Of a stretch of 20,994 bases of DNA, positions 15,042-20,994 are shown in pieces. The translations under genes were made by a program, and so were the position numbers. The stretch covers positions 1 to 20,994 of the forward strand of contig JAIOQF010000384.1 in the NCBI GenBank assembly GCA_021413535.1, read 5' to 3'. Numbering within the stretch: the stretch's first letter is position 1; every line of letters starts with the position of its first letter. A model generated the notes under the pieces. The model had not been told where the DNA came from. It did no database searches and worked only from the letters and a program-made list of their open reading frames with translations. This DNA comes from Verrucomicrobiota bacterium. GTDB taxonomy: Bacteria > Verrucomicrobiota > Verrucomicrobiia > Verrucomicrobiales > Verrucomicrobiaceae.

Positions 15042-16757
15042 ATGAAATTCGAACAAATCCTCCATCATCGTTACACGATTGCAGGCCGGTTGCCTGCCTG
15101 CTCCGCGACCCACCAGCGCTACGAGCTGCTTAGCGCTGGCGGAACCGGCGATCGTTTCGTATTGAGCTTCTGCGACTATGCGAAGGCCATCAGCACCAAA
15201 GCTGTGGCCAGACAGCAGCAGGTCGGCGAGGCGCTGGTTCATCCCTCGGCGGCGCTTCTCTGCCGGGCGATTGAGTGTCGTTTCGAACCTGATTTTCAAG
15301 CGGTGATTTCGGAGTTTCCTGGTGAGGTAAGCTTGCGCGAAGTTCTCCAGGAACAGCAGTCGCTGGAGCTCGAGGAAGTGGAAGCATTTCTCCGTCTGGT
15401 GACCGATGCGGCCGAGTCTGCGGTGCGGCAAGGCTGGCCCAAGCTGATGCTCGATGTCGCGCATCTCTATTTAAACGAGCGGCTCGGTCTCCCGCGCGTT
15501 CCAGTGCCGGACATGCCAATTTTTGACGCGGTCGGATCGGAACTGCCCGGATTCGATCCGATGCAGACCATGCAATTCAATACTGCCGATCTGAAGCAGT
15601 CAGCAGATCCGATTCCAAAAGATTCGCGGGAATATGTCCCGGCACTGGCAGCGCTTGCTTGTGACCTGCTCGGACAACCGAGAACGTTGCGCGGCCATAA
15701 CATGCGATATCAGCCGGTGCCGCAATTCACTTCGCAACAGAACATCCACCTGCGCCGCGCGCTGACAGGCGAAGCCCGCGCCGGATTCGCCAGCGCCCGA
15801 AACTTCACGGAGGAACTTTTCGGCAGTCCGATGCAACTGGATATCGCCACGCAAACGGAGCGCCTGCGTTCGCTTGCTTTAACTGCGTCGAAAACAGAGT
15901 TGCGCGCCGCCGCTCCGGCTTTTGATCCTGCACTGACCGTGCGTTTGCCGCTACCCAGCGCGGCAGCAACAGCGGAATCCGCCAAAGCGCCTCTCGTGGT
16001 GCACCAATCGGACGCCGTGGCCGTGGCGACACTTCCATCGGCTCAGCGCCTCCGCTTGATGCCGGAAGTCGAAGAGGCTCCAGTCTTCTCGCTGGCTGCG
16101 GTTGAATGGCTGCTCTTGGGCCGTAGTGCGGGAGACTCGGATTTTGTTGCTCAGTTCCGCCCGCGATCAAGTGCGGCTGATGGACGCACGCGACGCATCA
16201 GTCGCGTCCAAGCTCGCGTTCGGGTGACTGGTAGTCGGATAGAGCTCGAGGAGACGGACATGCTCAACCCCAGCACTTATCGCGATACCCCGGTGGGAGC
16301 CGGCTTGATGCTTGATTCGCCGACATTCATGCTCCTCGCGGGAGAATATCCAGTGGAGTTGCATCGTGTAAAATTGGATGACCAAAGTCCCCGCGTCTTC
16401 GCAGACCGGCTGGATTGGAATGAATCTGCCGAGCCGCAAGGTGCGCTCGTAGCCCGACCCGGTGGGCCCGGTGTCATGCTTTGGGAGGCCGCGCTCGTTC
16501 TTAGTGATGTCGGTCTGCACTTCTCGCAATCTGGTCGTCCTTGGCTTCAGGTGGACAACAGTGATTCAGCAGCGGCCAGACTCCATTATTTACAAGGCCA
16601 GTTCTGGCTGGAGCCCATCGAAGCCGGAGCCATCAAATGCGCGGATAGTTCAACACCGCGCGCCCATGATTTAATTTTGCTCCGGGCTGGCTTAAAATTT
16701 TATATCGGCAAATATGCCTACACAGTGCAGCCTGTGACATTGGGCGAATCGGGCTAG
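15042..16757 (+). CDS. Pseudokinase-like protein with C-terminal FHA-like domain
   Basis: This 571-residue protein is not a family I can name from its full length. The N-terminal ~210 residues follow the course of a Ser/Thr protein kinase: an opening HHRYTIAGRL, an alpha-C/strand-4-like VGEALVHPSAALLCRAIE, a hinge-like VISEFPGEVSLREVL, and helices to LACDLLGQP. The glycine-loop pattern, the catalytic-loop HRD (the region reads PKLMLDVAHLYLNE) and the DFG are not recognisable. A low-complexity linker (about 265-345) leads to an FHA-like domain at about 352-445: WLLLGRSAGDSD, the ISRVQARVRV strand and NPSTYRDTPVG, resembling the GR, S-x-x-H/Q-A and N-G-T positions. A further beta-rich stretch (about 475-565) may be a second such domain. 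No membrane helix is seen. A phosphothreonine-reading or scaffold role is inference. Confidence 0.6.
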   Translation: MKFEQILHHRYTIAGRLPACSATHQRYELLSAGGTGDRFVLSFCDYAKAISTKAVARQQQVGEALVHPSAALLCRAIECRFEPDFQAVISEFPGEVSLREVLQEQQSLELEEVEAFLRLVTDAAESAVRQGWPKLMLDVAHLYLNERLGLPRVPVPDMPIFDAVGSELPGFDPMQTMQFNTADLKQSADPIPKDSREYVPALAALACDLLGQPRTLRGHNMRYQPVPQFTSQQNIHLRRALTGEARAGFASARNFTEELFGSPMQLDIATQTERLRSLALTASKTELRAAAPAFDPALTVRLPLPSAAATAESAKAPLVVHQSDAVAVATLPSAQRLRLMPEVEEAPVFSLAAVEWLLLGRSAGDSDFVAQFRPRSSAADGRTRRISRVQARVRVTGSRIELEETDMLNPSTYRDTPVGAGLMLDSPTFMLLAGEYPVELHRVKLDDQSPRVFADRLDWNESAEPQGALVARPGGPGVMLWEAALVLSDVGLHFSQSGRPWLQVDNSDSAAARLHYLQGQFWLEPIEAGAIKCADSSTPRAHDLILLRAGLKFYIGKYAYTVQPVTLGESG

Positions 16758-16823
16758 CTCAACAAGTGAATGTTCCCGCGTGTCCGGCTTGCCGGGTGTG
16801 TCAGGCTCCCGATGATATACAGC

Positions 16824-17243
16824 ATGTCCGAATACCTCCATCATCATAAGGAATTTCTCGTCTGGCTCGGCGCCTTCTCAGCGCTGACCTTCGTCGGATC
16901 GCTCATCCTGATTCCCATCCTCTGCGTGCGCATGGGCGAGGACTACTTTATGCCCCATCGCGATCAAGACCAGACACTCGCAGGACGGCATCCCATCATC
17001 CGATGGACGGGACTCATTTTAAAGAATGTCGTCGGCATTTTGCTCGTCGCCGCAGGTTTCACGATGCTTTTTCTTCCTGGGCAGGGCCTGCTGACCATCG
17101 TAATTGGAATCATGATGTTGAATTTTCCCGGCAAGCGTCGGCTGGAATTATGGATGATCCGGCTGCCCGGCGTGCTCCGGGTGATCAACGCCCTACGCGC
17201 GAGAGCGAAGCATGGTCCGCTGCAGTTGCCGGAAGCGAGGTGA
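16824..17243 (+). CDS. PGPGW-type small transmembrane protein
   Basis: This 139-residue membrane protein (from the chosen ATG) has the family opening MSEYLHHHKEFLVWLG. Hydrophobic segments lie at about residues 12-34 and 62-83, and after the signature turn at about 87-100. The turn reads FLPGQGLLTIVIGIMML, a variant of the PGPGW motif (PF09656), followed by a basic tail with NFPGKRRLELWMIRLPG. In-frame ATGs at 16770 and 16812 would add 18 or 4 residues; 16824 best matches the family start, although none has a clear ribosome site. The function of the family is unknown. The gene lies 66 bp after the pseudokinase-FHA gene on the same strand and may be co-transcribed. It converges with the DUF4288-like gene. 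Confidence 0.75.
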   Translation: MSEYLHHHKEFLVWLGAFSALTFVGSLILIPILCVRMGEDYFMPHRDQDQTLAGRHPIIRWTGLILKNVVGILLVAAGFTMLFLPGQGLLTIVIGIMMLNFPGKRRLELWMIRLPGVLRVINALRARAKHGPLQLPEAR

Positions 17244-17309
17244 TTCGTGATTTGTCTCTGGAGCTGTTACCCGTGACCGCTACGCGATTGGAAAACCCGC
17301 TAGATCGGC

Positions 17310-17675
17310 TCAAGATTCATAGATTTCCGCCAACTCTGCTTCAGTGAATACATCGATCGGGGGCTTGGACGGATCGTTGTCAGCACCATCATATTCCTCA
17401 AACAAAATTTCGGCGCCGTCTTCGAATTTATCGTGAATCGGCACAAGGTCTGTAACTCCCACAAACTCGTGACCTGCTCCAAATGCTTTGTCTCCTTCTC
17501 GTGCATCATTCTCACCCATTTGAACGGCGCGGCGAAATGCCTCACGCCACTGGGAGGCACGGACGAGCCGATGATTATTCCAATACGCAGAGTTGTCGCC
17601 TGACGGATTTTTCACAAGAAGAGCGGCAATCCACCAGCCGGTAGGGCTCGTGGATTTAATTTTTGGCATCTTCAT
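17310..17675 (-). CDS. DUF4288-like small protein
   Basis: This 121-residue protein opens MKMPKIKSTSPTGWWIAALLV. After this comes a pattern of a short aromatic strand, YWNNHRLVRASQWREAFRRAVQMGENDA, then GHEFVGVTDLVPIHDKFEDGAEIL and an acidic tail. The W-W/Y-x-A-x-L-V start, the NNHRLVRA block and the FxGVxDLxPI block resemble DUF4288 proteins, which have no known function. It is predicted soluble, with no signal or membrane helix. The ATG at 17675 is used; the one at 17669 would remove only two residues. It starts 34 bp after the ilvD stop on the same strand, so it may be the second gene of an ilvD transcript. Nothing links it to branched-chain amino-acid synthesis. Confidence 0.6.
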   Translation of the reverse strand: MKMPKIKSTSPTGWWIAALLVKNPSGDNSAYWNNHRLVRASQWREAFRRAVQMGENDAREGDKAFGAGHEFVGVTDLVPIHDKFEDGAEILFEEYDGADNDPSKPPIDVFTEAELAEIYES

Positions 17676-17708
17676 AAGAGTAAATGCAAAAGTGCGTGGT
17701 CTTGAAAA

Positions 17709-19430
17709 CTACAACGCTAAATCTGTCACAGCCCCATGGCTCGCATCACAGGTGAGCTTCGCATATTTCGCCAGCACACCGCGTGTGTAACGCGGCTTGG
17801 GTTGCCTCCACTTGCTGAGACGTGATTTCAACTCCGCAGCAGAAATTCCCAGCGTAATCGCGCGCTTCTCGGCATCGATAGTGATGGTGTCGCCGTTTTT
17901 GATGACGGCGATTGGTCCCCCAACAAACGCCTCCGGGGTGACATGACCAACCACGAAACCGTGGCTGCCGCCGCTGAATCTTCCGTCGGTGATGAACGCG
18001 ACGTCTTTGCCCAAACCCTTGCCCATGATGGCGCTGGTGGGTGAAAGCATCTCGCGCATCCCGGGACCGCCCTTGGGGCCCTCCATGCGCACGATGATGA
18101 CGTGACCTTTTTTCACTTTGTCATTTAAGATCGCTTGCAACGCAGTTTCTTCGCTCTCAAACACGATGGCTTTGCCACTAAATTTAAGACCCTCCTTGCC
18201 GCTGATCTTGCCGACGGCCCCTTCGGGGCAAAGATTGCCTTTGAAAACAACAAGGTGGCTGTCTTTTTTGAGCGGGTTACTTAGCGGACGCACAATCTGC
18301 TGATCTTTCGGCCAGACGATCTTGCTGTTTTTCATATTTTCCTTCATCGTCTTGCCGGTGACGGTGAGGCAGTCGCCGTGCATGAGGCCTTCGGCGATAA
18401 GCATGCGGATGAGCGGCACGGTGCCGCCAATCTTGACGAGATCATTCATGAAATATTTGCCGCTCGGTTTCACATCCGCCAGCACCGGCGTCTTCTTGCC
18501 AATGCGCACGAAGTCTTCGATGCCGAGTTTCACGCCCGTGCTGTGCGCCATGGCGATCAGATGCAGCACGGCATTCGTCGAACCGCCGAGCGTGATGATG
18601 AGCGTAATTGCATTCTCGAAAGCTTCCTTGGTCATAATGTCGCGAGGCGTGATGCCGCGCTTGATCAGGTTCATCACGGCAGCACCGGCATCGAAGCAGT
18701 CCATGAGCTTCTCATTCGACACGGCAGACTGCGCGCCGGAGTTCGGCAAACTCATGCCCAGCGCCTCGATGGCGCTGGCCATGGTGTTTGCGGTATACAT
18801 GCCGCCACACGAACCTTCGCCGGGGATGGCATGCTCCTCAATGTCAATGAGTTCCTTGTCCGTGATCTGGCGGTTCGCGTGCTTGCCCACGGCTTCGAAG
18901 ATCGTGACGATGTCAGCATCACGCTTGTCTTGTCCGACGCATCCCGGCAAGATGGTGCCGCCGTAAACAAACACGCTCGGGCGATTCAGACGGCCCATAG
19001 CCATGATGCAGCCGGGCATATTTTTGTCACAGCCGCCAATGGCGACAAAACCATCCATGCCTTCGCAGCCGACCACGGTCTCGATGGAGTCGGCGATCAC
19101 CTCGCGCGACACGAGCGAATATTTCATCCCCTCGGTGCCCATCGAGATGCCATCGGAAATAGTGATCGTATTAAAGATGATGCTCTTCCCGCCAGCGGCA
19201 TCCACCCCTTTAGCGCTTTCTTTGGCCAGGCGGTCGATGTGCATGTTGCACGGCGTGACCATGCTCCAGGTGCTGGCGATGCCGATTTGTGATTTCTTAA
19301 AATCTTCGCGCTTAAATCCCACTGCGTGAAGCATCGCGCGGCTGGCGGCGCGCTCGGCGCCATCGACCACGATGGCGCTATGCTTGCGGTGAAGATTGGG
19401 CGAGGCGGCTGTTTTTCGTTTGGAAGACAT
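17709..19430 (-). CDS. ilvD: Dihydroxy-acid dehydratase
   Basis: This 573-residue enzyme converts 2,3-dihydroxy-3-methylbutanoate and -pentanoate to the 2-keto acids, the shared third step of valine and isoleucine synthesis, in the cytoplasm. Family signatures run the full length: STWSMVTPCNMH (C61), FVAIGGCDKNMPGC (C134, C141), EGSCGGMYTANTMA (C208), the LGGSTNAVLHLIAMA block and DGRFSGGSHGFVVGHVTPEA near the C-terminus. Cysteines 61, 134 and 208 correspond to the three ligands of the [2Fe-2S] class of IlvD enzymes. Length is normal. It is transcribed away from the DUF4337 gene; the 129-bp space between them holds an inverted repeat. No leucine/valine leader peptide or attenuator is evident. 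Confidence 0.97.
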   Translation of the reverse strand: MSSKRKTAASPNLHRKHSAIVVDGAERAASRAMLHAVGFKREDFKKSQIGIASTWSMVTPCNMHIDRLAKESAKGVDAAGGKSIIFNTITISDGISMGTEGMKYSLVSREVIADSIETVVGCEGMDGFVAIGGCDKNMPGCIMAMGRLNRPSVFVYGGTILPGCVGQDKRDADIVTIFEAVGKHANRQITDKELIDIEEHAIPGEGSCGGMYTANTMASAIEALGMSLPNSGAQSAVSNEKLMDCFDAGAAVMNLIKRGITPRDIMTKEAFENAITLIITLGGSTNAVLHLIAMAHSTGVKLGIEDFVRIGKKTPVLADVKPSGKYFMNDLVKIGGTVPLIRMLIAEGLMHGDCLTVTGKTMKENMKNSKIVWPKDQQIVRPLSNPLKKDSHLVVFKGNLCPEGAVGKISGKEGLKFSGKAIVFESEETALQAILNDKVKKGHVIIVRMEGPKGGPGMREMLSPTSAIMGKGLGKDVAFITDGRFSGGSHGFVVGHVTPEAFVGGPIAVIKNGDTITIDAEKRAITLGISAAELKSRLSKWRQPKPRYTRGVLAKYAKLTCDASHGAVTDLAL

Positions 19431-19506
19431 GAGACGCGAAAGATGCGACGCCGCACGAAATGTTCAAGCACAACACTTACCCGGCTATGGAAAGTGCATT
19501 GAGGTA

Positions 19507-19535
19507 TTGTCACCGCCCCATAGTTCCACTATGGA
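19507..19535 (+). promoter_or_regulatory. Candidate promoter with embedded inverted repeat, ilvD / DUF4337 intergenic
   Basis: TTGTCA (19507-19512) and TATGGA (19530-19535) are separated by 17 bp and could be the promoter of the DUF4337 gene that starts at 19560. Within it, CCATAG (19518-19523) and CTATGG (19529-19534) form a perfect 6-bp inverted repeat with a five-base spacer, placed to act as an operator on the -10 box. The region separates two divergent genes, so it could affect either. Confidence 0.3.
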
Positions 19536-19559
19536 TTCAATCGTTCATTTTTAAAATAT

Positions 19560-20066
19560 ATGGCTGACACTCCTGAAATTCCTGAAGCAAAAGATCCCTT
19601 TGAGAAACGCGTCGCAATCAGCATCGCCATCATGGCGGTATTGCTCTCCTACATCAGCATGAGGGGCGACAACGCCAAGACCGACGCCGTCATCGAAACC
19701 AGCAAGGAGGCGAACACCTGGGCGCAATACCAGTCCAAAAGCCTGAAACAAAACCTCCGGCAGTTCGAGGTGAACATGATCGCGCTCACCGCAGCCAACG
19801 CGCCAGACGCCACCAAGAAAACAGAAGCGCTCAAAGCCGACGTTGCGCGTTACGAATCCGAGATGAAGGAATTGACCGCCGTGGCAAAAGTTCATCGCGA
19901 AGATGCTGAAAAGGGCTCGGCCATGAACTACCTCTGCGATTTCGCGGGTCTCTTTCTTCTAATCGCGATCGTCATCGACTCGGTCGCCATTCTGAGCCGT
20001 CAGCACCTCTTCTGGTTCATCAGTCTCGGGCTAGCCGTGTTTGGCGCGGTGAAATTCTTTTTTTGA
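19560..20066 (+). CDS. DUF4337 family membrane protein
   Basis: This 168-residue protein matches the DUF4337 layout. A short soluble start (MADTPEIPEAKDPFEKRVA) leads to a first membrane helix at about 18-34 (VAISIAIMAVLLSYISM). A long, charged helical or coiled-coil section follows (about 36-118), with TDAVIETSKEANTWAQYQSKS and many Lys/Glu residues. Two closing membrane helices lie at about 127-145 and 149-166. The motif of a helix followed by N-A-x-T-x-A-V is characteristic of the family, whose function is unknown. The gene stands alone, divergent from ilvD and 66 bp before serA, with which it could be co-transcribed. Confidence 0.8.
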   Translation: MADTPEIPEAKDPFEKRVAISIAIMAVLLSYISMRGDNAKTDAVIETSKEANTWAQYQSKSLKQNLRQFEVNMIALTAANAPDATKKTEALKADVARYESEMKELTAVAKVHREDAEKGSAMNYLCDFAGLFLLIAIVIDSVAILSRQHLFWFISLGLAVFGAVKFFF

Positions 20067-20132
20067 AGCCGGGTCGCTTTGAAGCAGTCCTAGCTTGAGC
20101 CACTGCCGCACGGTGCTAACCTGCACGTCCCT

Positions 20133-20994
20133 ATGGCCAAGTATAAAATCCTCATCGCGGGCAACAACGACCCTATTTCCACCATCGGCATCGATTTACT
20201 GAAGGCGGAACCTTCCTTCGATGTGGTGGTAAACATGAACTTGAAGGCCGAGGACGCGATGGTGGAGGCAGCGCGTGACGTGCACGCCATCATCGTCCGC
20301 AGCGGAGCCAAGGTGACCGCGAAAGTGCTCGATTCCGCGAAAAATTTGAAGGTCGTCGGTCGTGCGGGCGTCGGCGTGGACAACATCGACATACCCGCCG
20401 CCTCCAAACACGGAGTCGTAGTGATGAACACGCCCGGCGGCAACACCATCTCGACCGCAGAACAGGCATTCACCCTCATGATGTCGCTCGCGCGCAAGAC
20501 CCCGCAGGCGCACGCCAGCATCATCGCCGGCAAATGGGATCGCAAAAGTTTCAGCGGCACCGAGCTCAACAAGAAGACTCTCGCCATCCTCGGTATGGGC
20601 CGTATCGGCACCGAATTCGCCAAACGCGCCCAGGCCTTCGGCATGAACGTCGTAGCCTACGATCCTTATCTCAGCGCCAATCGCGCCCAGATGCTCAACG
20701 TGGAACTGCGCGACAACCTCGATGACGCCGTAAAAGACGCCGACTTCATCACCATGCACATGCCGCTCACCACGGAGACGAAACACATGCTCAACGAAAC
20801 ACGCCTGCGTCATTGTAAGAAAGGCGTGCGCGTCATCAACTGCGCCCGTGGCGGACTAATCGACGATAACGCGATGGCAAAGCTCCTGGTGGAAGGTCAC
20901 GTCGGCGGTGCCGCGCTCGACGTTTATGAAGTGGAACCGCCACCTGCGGACTACCCTTTACTAAAGGCCCCTAACGTCGTTTTCACGCCGCATC
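20133..20994 (+). CDS. serA: D-3-phosphoglycerate dehydrogenase (3' end missing)
   Basis: The gene starts at the ATG at 20133 and runs off the right edge after 287 codons without a stop. It encodes the first step of serine synthesis, NAD-dependent oxidation of 3-phosphoglycerate, in the cytoplasm. The substrate-binding domain opens MAKYKILIAG and contains GRAGVGVDNIDI. The NAD-binding domain has LGMGRIG (G154-x-G156-x-x-G159) and D177 after strand 2. Catalytic residues are visible as R239 in NCARGGLID, E268 in DVYEVEP and the histidine of the closing TPH (residue 287). The intervening domain and the ACT regulatory domain of longer SerA forms would lie outside the window, so enzyme type and serine feedback cannot be judged. 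Confidence 0.93.
   Translation, partial: MAKYKILIAGNNDPISTIGIDLLKAEPSFDVVVNMNLKAEDAMVEAARDVHAIIVRSGAKVTAKVLDSAKNLKVVGRAGVGVDNIDIPAASKHGVVVMNTPGGNTISTAEQAFTLMMSLARKTPQAHASIIAGKWDRKSFSGTELNKKTLAILGMGRIGTEFAKRAQAFGMNVVAYDPYLSANRAQMLNVELRDNLDDAVKDADFITMHMPLTTETKHMLNETRLRHCKKGVRVINCARGGLIDDNAMAKLLVEGHVGGAALDVYEVEPPPADYPLLKAPNVVFTPH

Noticed and set aside
18378..19292. A 304-codon plus-strand frame opposite ilvD
   Set aside because: It is antisense to an unambiguous ilvD and is His/Ala/Asp-rich without any family features.
1..20994. CRISPR arrays, tRNA/rRNA genes, transposases, integrases
   Set aside because: I saw no spaced repeat array, tRNA cloverleaf, rRNA-like stretch or transposase/integrase frame on either strand. 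The only duplication found is the yifB tail.

Overview
The window looks like a chromosomal segment of a PVC-group bacterium, most likely Verrucomicrobiota. It opens with a PSD1/DUF1553 protein followed by a Tat-exported DUF1501 protein, a pair typical of Verrucomicrobiota and Planctomycetota. It also carries PGPGW and DUF4337 membrane proteins and a pseudokinase-FHA protein, and most starts lack a clear Shine-Dalgarno sequence. This placement is inference; there is no rRNA or other marker gene here.

Layout. Positions 1-3203 (+) hold the 3' part of a LamG/DUF1553 gene and its DUF1501 partner. Positions 3271-4812 (+) hold a YifB/ComM-type AAA+ ATPase. Positions 4922-10080 (+) form a three-gene efflux cassette: a MarR regulator with a perfect palindrome next to its start, an RND pump, and a periplasmic adaptor. 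A decayed second copy of the yifB 3' end lies directly after the cassette (10081-10200), so yifB-tail sequence flanks the cassette on both sides. A class I methyltransferase (10397-11035, +) follows.

Positions 11263-14315 (-) form a proteostasis cluster transcribed leftward: a canonical small heat-shock protein, then an apparently exported protein with two alpha-crystallin domains, then an HtrA/Do-type serine protease. Upstream of it are a near-perfect sigma-54 promoter and a 5' leader with a 9-bp inverted repeat ending five bases before the AUG. A possible small membrane protein lies downstream of htrA.

Positions 14470-15041 hold no convincing gene but contain a run of stem-loops. Next come a pseudokinase-FHA protein (15042-16757, +) and a PGPGW membrane protein (16824-17243, +). 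On the minus strand are a DUF4288-like protein and ilvD, which appear co-oriented. On the plus strand are a DUF4337 membrane protein and the 5' part of serA, which runs off the right edge.

How the genes may work together. The MarR-RND-adaptor block is a self-regulated efflux unit that must borrow an outer-membrane channel encoded elsewhere. The minus-strand cluster appears to pair cytoplasmic and envelope holdase chaperones with an envelope protease under stress-responsive control. ilvD and serA are housekeeping amino-acid genes. The observations most worth checking are the exported tandem small heat-shock protein with its sigma-54 and thermometer-like control, the yifB-tail remnant flanking the efflux cassette, and the pseudokinase-FHA protein.
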